Numbered from the stretch's first letter, positions 49,308 through 58,271 are shown. The stretch: 64,000 nucleotides of DNA from Pontibacter flavimaris (GCF_001907195.1 NZ_LVWA01000007.1:96493-160492), one strand, 5' to 3'. Numbers and translations are program-made. Notes: a model not told the origin generated them from the sequence alone.

Positions 49308-50429
49308 ATGAGTACCAACACATCTAACCTCAACACCGTAGCTACCACAAAAATTTTAAATGGTGGCCCCCTTCCAACTGTTATCGCCGGCCCCTGCAGC
49401 GCCGAATCAGAAGAGCAAATGCTGCAAACGGCCCGTGAGCTGAAGAAAGACCACCGCGTTTCTATTTTCAGGGCAGGTATCTGGAAGCCGCGCACCCGTC
49501 CCGGACTGTTTGAGGGAGTAGGCACCGTGGGGCTGGAGTGGCTGCAGACGGTGAAACAGGAAACCGGTTTGCTAACTACTGTTGAGGTTGCGAACACGCA
49601 GCACGTGGAAGAGGCGCTGAAGTATGGCGTGGATATACTTTGGGTGGGTGCCCGCACCACGGTAAACCCTTTCTCGGTGCAGGAGATAGCCGATGCGCTG
49701 CAGGGCGTGGATATCCCGGTGATGGTGAAGAACCCCGTGAACCCGGACCTGCAGCTGTGGCTGGGTGCGCTGGAGCGCCTGAACCGCGCCGGCATCACCG
49801 ACCTGGGGCTGATCCACCGTGGTTTCTCCACCCCCAGCAATAAGCCGTACCGCAACCACCCCAAATGGCAAACCATCCAGGAGATCCGCAACCTGGCTCC
49901 CGGCATTCCGCTGCTCTGCGACCCGAGCCACATTGCCGGCCGCCGCGACCTGCTGGAAACTGTGAGCCAGCAGGCCCTGCGCCTGGGTGCCGACGGCCTG
50001 ATGATCGAAACGCATATTAACCCGGACGTGGCCCTGAGCGATGCCTCGCAGCAGGTAACACCGGCGGGCCTGGACAAGCTCCTTACGGTGCTGGACCTGG
50101 AAAAGGAGAAGGTGGCACAGCCCGAGCAATTGCAGGACCTGCGCGCCCTCATCGACCGCCTCGACAACGAACTGCTCAACGTGCTGTTTCTGCGGGCGGA
50201 TGTTTCCAAGCGCATCGGGGAGTATAAGCGCGCCAATTCCCTGGACATTTACCAGTCGGGCCGCTGGCAACAGCTGATCGAAAACAGGTTGAAAGCCGCC
50301 GGCGACATCGGCCTGGATGAAGAGTTCGTGAAAGCCATTTTCGATGCCATCCATGGCTTTTCACTTGGTCTTCAGAATGAGGTGTTTGCTGCCTCTGCCG
50401 TGGATAATCCGGTAACGCAGGCAAAGTAA
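49308..50429 (+). CDS. bifunctional DAHP synthase/chorismate mutase
   Basis: This enzyme joins the first step of the shikimate pathway with the branch to prephenate. The N-terminal domain is the class of DAHP synthase related to KDO8P synthase (Cys30 in IAGPCSAESEEQ, Lys60 in IFRAGIWKPRTRP, Lys141 in MVKNPVNPDLQLW, His208 in CDPSHIAGRRD, Glu234 and Asp245 in ETHINPDVALSD). The C-terminal chorismate mutase is AroQ-like: LRALIDRLDNELLNVLFLRADVSKRIGEYKR. All key residues are intact. It closes the pheA-aminotransferase operon. No prephenate dehydrogenase (tyrA) follows. Confidence 0.93.
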   Translation: MSTNTSNLNTVATTKILNGGPLPTVIAGPCSAESEEQMLQTARELKKDHRVSIFRAGIWKPRTRPGLFEGVGTVGLEWLQTVKQETGLLTTVEVANTQHVEEALKYGVDILWVGARTTVNPFSVQEIADALQGVDIPVMVKNPVNPDLQLWLGALERLNRAGITDLGLIHRGFSTPSNKPYRNHPKWQTIQEIRNLAPGIPLLCDPSHIAGRRDLLETVSQQALRLGADGLMIETHINPDVALSDASQQVTPAGLDKLLTVLDLEKEKVAQPEQLQDLRALIDRLDNELLNVLFLRADVSKRIGEYKRANSLDIYQSGRWQQLIENRLKAAGDIGLDEEFVKAIFDAIHGFSLGLQNEVFAASAVDNPVTQAK

Positions 50430-50505
50430 GCGCTGCCTTTGTTGCTGCCTGGCTGCCGCAAGTATCCTTCTGTCGAAATTTGCGGCGGCGGTAGGGCACG
50501 TTTTG

Positions 50506-50513
50506 TAACTTTG
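50506..50513 (+). promoter_or_regulatory. candidate -7 box of the DUF3817 gene
   Basis: TAACTTTG matches TAnnTTTG. TTTG at 50479-50482 lies 23 bases upstream, a little longer than usual. Confidence 0.4.
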
Positions 50514-50556
50514 TCCTGTTGCAAGGCAGCAACATTTATTAAATAAAGCAGCACTC

Positions 50557-50883
50557 ATGAAAACTCCGATCTCGCGCCTCCGTACGGTGGGCTTTTACGA
50601 AGGTTTGTCTTACCTTATTTTGCTGGGCATCGCCATGCCCTTAAAGTACATGTTCGACATGCCCCTGTTTGTGAAGTATGTTGGCTGGGCGCACGGCCTG
50701 TTGTTCGTGCTCTACATGCTGGCCCTGCTGCAGGTGACGCTGGCGCACAACTGGGGGTTTAAGAAAGTGGCGGCTGGCTTTATCGCCTCCCTCCTGCCCT
50801 TCGGCCCGTTTATACTTGACAGGAAGCTTTTGGATAAAGAGGAAGCTGCTGTAGAGGCACAGAAGCAGAAACAAATGGCTTAA
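50557..50883 (+). CDS. DUF3817 family membrane protein
   Basis: This 108-residue protein has about three membrane helices, matching the DUF3817 family: LRTVGFYEGLSYLILLGIAMPLKYMF, VGWAHGLLFVLYMLALLQVTL, and VAAGFIASLLPFGPFILDRKLL. It ends in a charged tail. Function is unknown. It appears to be its own transcript, with a promoter-like box at 50506 and a terminator right after it. Confidence 0.88.
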   Translation: MKTPISRLRTVGFYEGLSYLILLGIAMPLKYMFDMPLFVKYVGWAHGLLFVLYMLALLQVTLAHNWGFKKVAAGFIASLLPFGPFILDRKLLDKEEAAVEAQKQKQMA

Positions 50884-50906
50884 AACTGCGATTTCTATAT
50901 TTTGTG

Positions 50907-50943
50907 AAACGCCCGCTTGCTATTGTAGCAGGTGGGCGTTTTG
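50907..50943 (+). terminator. terminator after the DUF3817 gene
   Basis: Stem AAACGCCC/GGGCGTTT with a CTTGC/GCAGG inner part and T-tract. Confidence 0.8.
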
Positions 50944-50947
50944 CTTT

Positions 50948-51240
50948 GTATACTTGCGTTATACTTTCCTTCCAAGTTCTACTTCAGCTATACTTTTATA
51001 CCTGCCTTTTTCCATGGTGCAAGTCTTTAGACTTGTATCCTACCATGAGATCAAGTTTGTAACTTGACTGGCTTGAAAAGCCATACTTTTATACTTGCTT
51101 CTATACTTGCAGCTGTCTTTTATACTTCGGCTATACTTTATACTTTCTCTGGCGCAAGCGTCCGCTTGTGCCTTTTTATACTTTGCATATACTTTAGCTA
51201 TACTTCATTATACTTTTCCTAAGCCACCGCTTCATGCAAC
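50948..51240. repeat. dense TATACTT word array before composite copy C
   Basis: About a dozen TATACTT words occur here. The segment at 51018-51085 matches 31684-31760, and the 22-base palindrome at 51151-51172 matches 31808-31829. So copies B and C share an extended unit. Confidence 0.75.
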
Positions 51241-51243
51241 TGG

Positions 51244-51472
51244 AACCAAGCTATACTTTCTAGCTGCCGCTGATCCTCTAGTTCCCACAAACCTACAGTT
51301 GCACTTCCTGCAGTGGTGCTCTCTAGCCCGAGAGGGCTCGTCCTTTGGTATCGCGCTGTGTACATTTCCTTTGCTTGACCTTACGGTCTCCGCAATTTCG
51401 CTAAAGCGAAACCGTAAATCTACAAGGCGCTCAACCCAAGGACTGGGATCATATTCGATAGCCGCTGCTTTT
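51244..51472 (+). repeat. composite element, copy C (truncated)
   Basis: It has the same orientation and opening as copy B (CAAGCTATACTTTCTAGCTG, AGTTCCCACAAACCTAC, AGCCCGAGAGGGCTCGTCC, GGCGCTCAACCCAAGGACTG), but it stops after GATAGCCGCTGC. The last 100 bases with TGTCCCCTTGAGGACAAG are missing and another repeat begins at 51473. Its variable middle (51370-51410) contains an extra inverted repeat, TTTCGCTAAAGCGAAA. Confidence 0.78.
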
Positions 51473-51542
51473 TGTCATCTCGACCTTTGGGAGAGATCTC
51501 TTTAGAATTCCAGATAGATCCCTCACTTCTTTCGGGATGACA
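51473..51542. repeat. REP-like inverted repeat, TGTCATC...GATGACA
   Basis: This is a 70-base imperfect palindrome with TGTCATC/GATGACA ends and an inner AGATCTC/GATCCCT type part. A degenerate relative lies near 19605-19640. It cuts off composite copy C, so it may have inserted there. Confidence 0.55.
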
Positions 51543-51684
51543 GCAAAAGATGTAAGTATAATTTTAGTATGAATCCCCCTCCTCGGAGGGGCTGGGGTGG
51601 GTTCATACTTTGTAGGGGCAGATCGCGACCTGTCGGCGCGAAAACTGCTGCTACAAAGTTTATACTTCAGCAGCAGTAAAAGCA

Positions 51685-51777
51685 AGCTCCCCAACTTGGA
51701 CAAGGAGGGGCAGGGGTGGTTGGATTCGGTACTGCAGAACTCCCTCCCCTGTTCTTAGGGGAGGGTTGGGGTGGGGT
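51685..51777. repeat. G-rich REP-like palindromes, second set
   Basis: Units at 51685-51723 and 51739-51777 match those at 32273-32310 and 32366-32404. They are hairpins with CTCCCC...GGGGAG stems. No gene lies in 50944-51826. Confidence 0.7.
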
Positions 51778-51826
51778 AAAACTCCCCCAAGCTGGGCAAC
51801 TATTGGGTTTTATACTTTCCCAGCAC

Positions 51827-52864
51827 TCAATCCACAGCCTTCCTCCTGGCCTCAGCCTGCGCAATGACGCTGGAGGCCAGCAGTTGCAGGGCGTGGTAGA
51901 TCATGATGGGCAGCAGGATAATGCCGACCATGTTGCCCCCAGGGAACAGCACCTTCGACATCACCGTGCCGTGCACCAGCGATTTCTTGGAGCCGCAGAA
52001 GATAGCCGTGATCTGGTTTTCGCGGTTAAAGCCCAGCAGTTTGGTTATCCCGTAAATGATACCGTACACCAGGAAGAACAGCCCGATCATGGCGCCACCA
52101 AGTATAAGTATATCCAGCGCGCTGTAGCCGCTGAACATCCTGCGCGCAAACGACTCGGAGAAGGAGGTGAACACGATGAGCAGAATGATAACCTGGTCGA
52201 ACACGCGAAGGCGGCCCTTGTTGCGCTCGGCAAAAGCCCCCCAGTAGCGATGCAAAAGTATACCGAGCACCACCGGCAGCAGCACCTGCAGCACCAGCTT
52301 GCCCATCACGCTGCCCATGTCAAACCCTGCTGCGCTGGAGGTCAGGAACAGGCCCATCCAGAGCGGCGTGATAAAGATGCCCATCAAGCTGGAAATGCTG
52401 GCGTTGAAGATCGCGCCGGGAATGTTGCCGCCCGCTATCGACACCATCACCACCGACGAGGAAACCGTGGAGGGCAGCGCCGCCAGGTAAAACACACCTA
52501 ACCACAGCAGCTCCTGCGGAGTATCCCTGAACAACGTATAAAGCGGCAGGATCAGCAGCGGGAAAAGTATAAAGGTGCTCAGCTGCACCACCACGTGCAG
52601 CTTCCAGTTGCTCAGGCCCACCTTCAGCTTCTCGGGGCTCAGGCGCAGGCCGTAGAAAAAGAAGATCAGCGACACGCCATAATTGGCCACATCACCCAGC
52701 GAGAGCGGCTCCCGGTCCACGCCCAGCTCCGGCCACAGGTAGGCCAGCACAATCATACCCAGCAGCGCCAGCAGAAACCAGTCCAGGCCCACGCGGGCGG
52801 CCATGGCCCCGGCCCACGGAATCAGGCCAACAGGCTGCGGGTTGCCGTTCTCTTCTCTTTTCAT
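51827..52864 (-). CDS. bile acid:sodium symporter family transporter (SBF-like)
   Basis: This membrane transporter has about ten helices. Features of the SBF-like group are AALPSTVSSSVVMVSIAGGN, which holds the conserved polar helix break, and the repeated FCGSKKSLVHGTVMSKVLF in the second half. I chose ATG 52864 (345 residues) because the extra 41 residues of the longer frame are basic and run through the terminator at 52901. The solute is not known, although the family includes anion and organic-acid carriers. Confidence 0.85.
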   Translation of the reverse strand: MKREENGNPQPVGLIPWAGAMAARVGLDWFLLALLGMIVLAYLWPELGVDREPLSLGDVANYGVSLIFFFYGLRLSPEKLKVGLSNWKLHVVVQLSTFILFPLLILPLYTLFRDTPQELLWLGVFYLAALPSTVSSSVVMVSIAGGNIPGAIFNASISSLMGIFITPLWMGLFLTSSAAGFDMGSVMGKLVLQVLLPVVLGILLHRYWGAFAERNKGRLRVFDQVIILLIVFTSFSESFARRMFSGYSALDILILGGAMIGLFFLVYGIIYGITKLLGFNRENQITAIFCGSKKSLVHGTVMSKVLFPGGNMVGIILLPIMIYHALQLLASSVIAQAEARRKAVD

Positions 52865-52900
52865 CACCGCAAGTATACGCAATCTATACTTTTTTAAAAG

Positions 52901-52939
52901 CAAACGGCCCCTGCAACCATGGCTGCAGGGGCTGTTTTT
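52901..52939 (-). terminator. terminator after the transglycosylase gene
   Basis: The stem is GCCCCTGCA/TGCAGGGGC with T-rich sequence on the minus strand. It lies between the stop at 52953 and the transporter gene start. Confidence 0.8.
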
Positions 52940-52952
52940 ATACTTCAGATCC

Positions 52953-54950
52953 TTAAAAATCGAGCATATCGATGGTTTCCAGCTCAAACTGGTTCGTATC
53001 CTCCTCTATCATGGTGGTGTCCGGCGCGGTCACGATCAGGTCGCGGGCGCGGCCGTAGAGGCGCACGTTCGGGTACAGGTTCTCGTACTCCTCCTGCGAT
53101 ATCAGGCCACGGCGGCGCATGATGCCCCCCAGCATGCGGTAATAGCCCGATTTCCAGTTGCGCAGGTTGCCCTGGCTGTCGAAGGAGGCACGGTAGCGTT
53201 TTGGGCTTGGGATGATGCTGGTCAGGAAGATCGCTTCGGCCAGGTTGAGCTCCGAGGGCTGCTTGCCGAAGTAAAAGCGCGAGGCGTCCTTGGCGCCGTA
53301 CACGTTCGGCCCCCACTCAATGATGTTGAGGTATACTTCAAACAAGCGGTTCTTCGACACCAGGTCCAGGTTCTCGATCAGCCACACGATAATGGCCTCC
53401 TCCACCTTGCGGGTGATGGTTTTCTGGCGCGTCAGGAACACGTTCTTCACCAGCTGCATGGAGATGGTGCTGCCGCCGCGGGCGAAATCGCCCTCCTCCA
53501 GGTTCTTGATGATGGCCTGCCGGAAGGCCTCCTCATGGAACCCCTTGTGGCTGTAGAAGCCCGCATCCTCGGCAGAAAGTATGGCGTTGCGCAGGTAAGG
53601 CGATATCTGGCTGATAGGAGCGTAAAATGGGTTGGCCGGCCCCACCGTAAATGTCCGGATCGGCTTGCCATACTCATACATGGTATGCGTGAACGAGCTG
53701 TTTATCTTCTCGATGTTGGTTTTGCCCCACTCCACAATCTTAAAGTCTTTAGAGGCATCCAGGTCGGAGTCGAACACCACCTGCTCCACGCTGTCCATGT
53801 TCAGGTGGAAGTCGAGGTCGTACTGCAGCCAGCCCTGGGTCTTTATCCCCTCCAGGTTCTCAAACAGGCCGGGCGGCAGGGAGCTGAAGAAATCGTTGCC
53901 CGGCATTTTCTCCGTCTTCACCTTGAGGTCAAATATCTTGGAGGTTCTGTTCTGATAGGCGGCATATACGTTGGCGCGGGCCTTGTTCACGCGCACCTCC
54001 GTCAGGCTGTCCACCACAAAAAGGTTCTGGCCGAGCCTTACCACGTAATCCACGGCGCCCTCCACCACCTGTATGTCCTCGTCGGATAACTTCGGGTGGT
54101 TCAGCATCAGGTTATTCACCATGGCCGAGCCGCTCACAGTGAGCACGTCGTTGCGGTACTTCTTATCCTTCAGGTTCACGTGCAGCGTATCAAAGGCCAC
54201 CGTGGCGTCGAACTTCTGCTGTACATACGGCAGACGAATGCCGGCGGTATCGGCAGTGTAGAAGCTGGCCGTGAGGTTATAGTCGCGCGGGTCGATGGTT
54301 CCCTTAACATGCAGGTTGTTCACCAACGAGTCGGTGCGCACGTACACCTCCGACTCAATCTGGCCGTTATCAATGAGCAGGTAAGGCATGCGCACATCAA
54401 TGGTGCGGTTGGTGGAGGTATACGAGGCGTTCAGGTTCTTGAAATCCACCTGGTCGGGCACGTTGTCGAAGGCGGTCTCGAGGAGGCGGTTCAGCAGCTG
54501 GCCATAGTTGCGGCCGGCTTGCGTGGAGTCCTTGGGCTGCTCCGGTGCCTTCTCGTCTTTTTTCAGCAGGAAGTCGAAGTTGGTTACATCGCCCTTCTTC
54601 ACGGCCGTCAGGTAGCTGTCGTTCACCTCCAGGCGCCGGAACACGATGCGGCCCTTAAACAGGGAGCGGAAACCAACGGTGGCACGCACGCTGTCGGTGG
54701 TAAAGAGGGTGTCCAAGCCGTGTGGCACCAGCGAGATATCGCTAAGCACGACGGAGTTCCAATCTACAAAGGCAGCATTTTCGATATTGAGGTCCACGGG
54801 GTACCGGTTTTCTACTTTCGCGATAACGCGCTCCACTGTGTAGCTCAGCATTTTACTCCGGAAGGCGAAAAGAAGTATAACCAGGAGTGCAAAGAAGGCC
54901 AGCACGCCGCCGACCCACATAAAGATTTTATTTTTCAAACGATGGTCCAA
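52953..54950 (-). CDS. AsmA-like domain fused to a peptidoglycan glycosyltransferase (GT51)
   Basis: This is a 665-residue membrane-anchored protein. A single N-terminal helix (WVGGVLAFFALLVILLFAF) is followed by a long beta-rich region (residues about 35-390) resembling AsmA/DUF748-type bridges. The C-terminal part has the GT51 motifs of monofunctional transglycosylases: ILSAEDAGFYSHKGFHEEA with the catalytic Glu, ARGGSTISMQLVKNVFL, RKVEEAIIVWLIE, and YLNIIEWGPNVYGAKDAS. No penicillin-binding transpeptidase domain is present. It likely polymerises glycan strands at the inner membrane. The N-terminal fusion is unusual compared with MtgA. Confidence 0.8.
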   Translation of the reverse strand: MDHRLKNKIFMWVGGVLAFFALLVILLFAFRSKMLSYTVERVIAKVENRYPVDLNIENAAFVDWNSVVLSDISLVPHGLDTLFTTDSVRATVGFRSLFKGRIVFRRLEVNDSYLTAVKKGDVTNFDFLLKKDEKAPEQPKDSTQAGRNYGQLLNRLLETAFDNVPDQVDFKNLNASYTSTNRTIDVRMPYLLIDNGQIESEVYVRTDSLVNNLHVKGTIDPRDYNLTASFYTADTAGIRLPYVQQKFDATVAFDTLHVNLKDKKYRNDVLTVSGSAMVNNLMLNHPKLSDEDIQVVEGAVDYVVRLGQNLFVVDSLTEVRVNKARANVYAAYQNRTSKIFDLKVKTEKMPGNDFFSSLPPGLFENLEGIKTQGWLQYDLDFHLNMDSVEQVVFDSDLDASKDFKIVEWGKTNIEKINSSFTHTMYEYGKPIRTFTVGPANPFYAPISQISPYLRNAILSAEDAGFYSHKGFHEEAFRQAIIKNLEEGDFARGGSTISMQLVKNVFLTRQKTITRKVEEAIIVWLIENLDLVSKNRLFEVYLNIIEWGPNVYGAKDASRFYFGKQPSELNLAEAIFLTSIIPSPKRYRASFDSQGNLRNWKSGYYRMLGGIMRRRGLISQEEYENLYPNVRLYGRARDLIVTAPDTTMIEEDTNQFELETIDMLDF

Positions 54951-55243
54951 AGTATAATCCGGTGCGAATTAAGTAATAAGATTCTGTATCAAAAAAAGCG
55001 GTGCCAGGTAATAAGAGGATTTCTATATAGTCACTCATGAATTAGCCTATATACCTGTTTTCTCCACTTCTTACGGCTGCGGCCCCGTTAGGATATGTCC
55101 GCCACGCCCCCTGCTGCAAGCTTGGTGCCAAAAATAGCTGATACATAACAACTTAACCGCGTGCCGATAGAATAAGTTGCGCCTGATTTGTATGTCCCCT
55201 ACGGCCCGGCACGAAGTATAAAGTATAAACCGGGGCCGCATAA

Positions 55244-55275
55244 TTGGCTTTGTGGGGCAAAGGTATGTATCTTTG
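55244..55275 (+). promoter_or_regulatory. promoter of purB
   Basis: TTG (55244-55246) is followed after 21 bases by TATCTTTG (55268-55275), a good match to the Bacteroidota TTG-N19-21-TAnnTTTG promoter. A start near 55281 gives a 20-base leader. The rest of the 350-base gap since 54951 shows no gene. Confidence 0.55.
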
Positions 55276-55300
55276 AAGAGGAGAATCACATCCCCAGATC

Positions 55301-56656
55301 ATGAACCTGACAACACTTACCGCTATTTCGCCAGTGGATGGCCGTTACCGCCGCCATACCAGCGACCTTGCCCCCTTTTTCTCAGAATTCGGCCTGATCC
55401 GCTACCGTGTGCTGGTGGAGGTAGAGTACTTTATCGCGCTTTGCGAGCTGCCGCTGCCACAATTGCAGGACGTTCGCGCCAGCCTGTTCCCGGAGCTGCG
55501 CGCCATCTACGGGAATTTCACGGAGCAGGACGCCCTAACCATCAAGGAAACGGAAAAAACGACCAATCATGATGTAAAGGCGGTGGAATATTTTCTGAAG
55601 GAGAAATTCGACCTGCTGGGCCTGGGCGAGCACAAGGAGTTCATCCACTTCGGCCTTACCTCCCAGGATGTGAATAACACGGCCATTCCGCTCTCGCTGC
55701 GCGAGGCGCACGAGCGCGTGCTGCTGCCTACTTATCAACATATACTGCAAACCCTGCAGGGGCTGGCGCATGCGTGGAAAGACGTGCCAATGCTGGCGCA
55801 CACGCACGGCCAGCCAGCCTCCCCTACCCGTTTGGGCAAGGAGATCATGGTGTTTGCCGAGCGCCTGCAGCGGCAGCTGGACCTGCTGGCCCAGGTGCCT
55901 TTCTCGGCCAAGTTCGGTGGCGCTACCGGCAACTTCAACGCCCACTACGTGGCGTACCCAAGTATAAGCTGGCCCGAGTTCGGTAACCGCTTCGTGCAGG
56001 AGCAGCTGGGCCTGACCCGCAGCCAGTACACCACCCAGATAGAGCATTACGACAACCTGGCCGCGTACTTTGATGGCCTCAAGCGCCTGAACACCATCCT
56101 GCTGGACTTCTCCCGCGATGTGTGGCAGTACGTATCGATGGGCTACTTTAAGCAGAAGATAAAGGCCGGCGAGGTGGGTTCCTCCGCCATGCCGCACAAG
56201 GTTAACCCCATCGACTTTGAGAACGCCGAGGGCAACCTGGGTATCGCCAACGCCCTGCTGGAGCATTTGTCTGCCAAGCTGCCTATCTCCCGCCTGCAAC
56301 GCGACCTGACGGACTCTACCGTACTGCGTAACGTGGGAGTGCCGCTGGCGCACGCGCTTATCGCCCTAAAGTCTTTGGAGAAAGGTATTGGGAAACTGGA
56401 GCTGAGCGAGGCCGCCCTGCACGCGCACCTGGAGGATAACTGGGCCGTGGTGGCCGAGGGCATCCAGACGGTGCTGCGCCGCGAGGGCTACCCGCAGCCA
56501 TACGAGGCCCTGAAGGAGCTGACCCGCAAGAACGAGAAGATGACCGAGGAGCGCATCCATACGTTTATCGACACGCTGCAGGTAAGCGACGCGGTGAAGG
56601 CGGAGCTGAAAAACATCTCCCCGTTCAACTACACCGGCGTAGAGCAGCTGATCTGA
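55301..56656 (+). CDS. purB: adenylosuccinate lyase
   Basis: This enzyme acts twice in purine synthesis (SAICAR cleavage and AMP formation). The fumarase/lyase signature is GSSAMPHKVNPIDFENAEGN at about residue 290. The N-terminus LTAISPVDGRYRRHT fits the long type, with residues HTHGQPASPTRLGKE and QIEHYD. Length 451 matches. It is a single gene with promoter and terminator. Confidence 0.96.
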   Translation: MNLTTLTAISPVDGRYRRHTSDLAPFFSEFGLIRYRVLVEVEYFIALCELPLPQLQDVRASLFPELRAIYGNFTEQDALTIKETEKTTNHDVKAVEYFLKEKFDLLGLGEHKEFIHFGLTSQDVNNTAIPLSLREAHERVLLPTYQHILQTLQGLAHAWKDVPMLAHTHGQPASPTRLGKEIMVFAERLQRQLDLLAQVPFSAKFGGATGNFNAHYVAYPSISWPEFGNRFVQEQLGLTRSQYTTQIEHYDNLAAYFDGLKRLNTILLDFSRDVWQYVSMGYFKQKIKAGEVGSSAMPHKVNPIDFENAEGNLGIANALLEHLSAKLPISRLQRDLTDSTVLRNVGVPLAHALIALKSLEKGIGKLELSEAALHAHLEDNWAVVAEGIQTVLRREGYPQPYEALKELTRKNEKMTEERIHTFIDTLQVSDAVKAELKNISPFNYTGVEQLI

Positions 56657-56678
56657 TAGACGGAAGTATAAAAATATG

Positions 56679-56712
56679 AATCCCCGACAGCCGAAACTGC
56701 CGGGGATTTTTT
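56679..56712. terminator. terminator after purB
   Basis: Stem AATCCCCG/CGGGGATT with six T. It may also serve the convergent thioredoxin gene. Confidence 0.85.
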
Positions 56713-56742
56713 GTTTGTATGTCTGGAGGCAAAGGTTGCGAC

Positions 56743-57087
56743 CTATCCCTCCGAATGGGAACGTGCCTCCAGTATCTCCGCTAAGGCATGCTTCGGAAGT
56801 ACTTCGGTTATCTCTTCCACCACTTCGCCATTTTGGAAAATCAATAATGTAGGCAGGCTGCGCACCCGATACTTTACCGAGCTCTGTGCATTGGCATCCA
56901 CATCAAGTTTCAGGAATTTGATGCGGCCTTCATACTTCTCGGCCAGTTCTTCCAGCACAGGCACCATGGCTTCGCACTGGCTACACCAGCCGGCACTGAA
57001 ACAAACCAGAACCGGCGTAGGGGCATGCAGCACTTCGTGTTCAAAGGAAGTGTCATCTATTTCGATAAGCAGCGTATTTTCTTTCAT
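56743..57087 (-). CDS. thioredoxin family protein
   Basis: This 114-residue thioredoxin-fold protein has the active site WCSQC in place of WCGPC (VLVCFSAGWCSQCEAMVPVL). The cis-Pro loop is VRSLPTLLIFQNG. No signal is visible. The altered CxxC pair should change its redox potential. Its target is not known. Confidence 0.88.
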   Translation of the reverse strand: MKENTLLIEIDDTSFEHEVLHAPTPVLVCFSAGWCSQCEAMVPVLEELAEKYEGRIKFLKLDVDANAQSSVKYRVRSLPTLLIFQNGEVVEEITEVLPKHALAEILEARSHSEG

Positions 57088-57113
57088 AGTTGAATTGATG
57101 TGGTCTGCTATAC

Positions 57114-58271
57114 TTATACGTTCTTCAGTTTTATACTATCCGCCAGTTGCCAGACAGAGTTTACGAAACGGCTCCAGCTGAAGCGCTTTTTATACTTGCT
57201 GATGTTCCCGGAAAGTATGGCCGCCTCAACGGAAGTATAAAAGTGGTGAATAGCAGCGGCGATGGCCTGCGGCTGCGGCTCCACCACATAGCCTACCTCG
57301 CCGTGCGGCACCAGTTCAGATAAGCCGCCCACGCGCGTTACCACCATCGGCTTGTCGAAATGGTAGGCCACCTGCGTTACGCCACTCTGTGTAGCGTGTT
57401 TGTAGGGCTGCACCACCAGGTCGGCGGCGCAGAAGTAGTGGCGCACCTCGGCGTTCGGTATAAAATCAGTGCGAAGTATAAGCCTGTCCTGCAGCTGCAG
57501 TTGCTCGATAAGCTGCTGGTAGGGTGCGACATCCTCGTAAAACTCACCGGCCACAATCAATTTTAAGTTTGATAACTCCTGCACCTGTGGGTCGGCCATG
57601 GCCTGCAGCAGCAGGTCGAGCCCTTTGTAGGCACGGATAAAGCCGAAAAAGAGCAGGTAGTTATACGTTGAGTCCAGCCCTAGGGCGGCACAGGCGGCTT
57701 CTTTGGTCTCGGCCTCGCCAAAGTTATCATAGAGCGGGTGCGGCAGGTATACGTTTGGCTTTTTCGGCTCAAATCGCTCCAGGTCCTGCTGCACCGACCG
57801 CGACAGCGTAACAAAGCCGTGGCAGGAGCCTAGAAAATACCGGGTAAGAAGTTCATCGCCCGGGCGCTTCTCGTGCGGCACCACGTTATCGGTGATGGCC
57901 AGAATGCGGCTATACTTGTTGCGGCGAATAAGGCGGGCTATCGTGCCCAGCGCAGGCCCCATAAACGGCAGCCAATACCGGAACACCACCAGGTCGGGCT
58001 TTTGCTTCTTGATATATTGCCCGGTACGCCACCAACTAATGGGGTTGATGGAGTTAATGAGCACTTTTATTGATAATCCTTCCGGTGCGGGCTCTGTGGT
58101 GAACTGGCTCTTGCCGGGGAAGAGGAAGGCGGGGTATTGCAGGCGAAAGGTAACGATCTCCACCTCGCAGCCCTCCTCCTGGAAGGCATAGGCCATCCGC
58201 TCGTTGAAGGTGGCCATGCCGCCGCCCCGCAGCGGGTGCGCCGGACCAACGATGATTACCCGCCTCGCCAT
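57114..58271 (-). CDS. family-4 glycosyltransferase
   Basis: This GT4-like enzyme (385 residues) has the N-terminal PAHPLRGGGMATFNERMAYAF and C-terminal nucleotide-sugar site: LLFFGFIRAYKGLDLLLQAM, FIPNAEVRHYFCAADLVVQPYKHATQSGVTQVAYHF and MVVTRVGGLSELV. The last resembles the E-x7-E region of retaining transferases, here with Gln/Ser residues replacing parts. Its stop overlaps the next GT2 gene start by one base, so the two form a coupled pair for an envelope polymer or glycolipid. Confidence 0.9.
   Translation of the reverse strand: MARRVIIVGPAHPLRGGGMATFNERMAYAFQEEGCEVEIVTFRLQYPAFLFPGKSQFTTEPAPEGLSIKVLINSINPISWWRTGQYIKKQKPDLVVFRYWLPFMGPALGTIARLIRRNKYSRILAITDNVVPHEKRPGDELLTRYFLGSCHGFVTLSRSVQQDLERFEPKKPNVYLPHPLYDNFGEAETKEAACAALGLDSTYNYLLFFGFIRAYKGLDLLLQAMADPQVQELSNLKLIVAGEFYEDVAPYQQLIEQLQLQDRLILRTDFIPNAEVRHYFCAADLVVQPYKHATQSGVTQVAYHFDKPMVVTRVGGLSELVPHGEVGYVVEPQPQAIAAAIHHFYTSVEAAILSGNISKYKKRFSWSRFVNSVWQLADSIKLKNV

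Noticed and set aside
52865..52987. 41-residue N-terminal extension of the SBF-like transporter
   Set aside because: It runs through the terminator hairpin of the upstream gene and has no membrane features.
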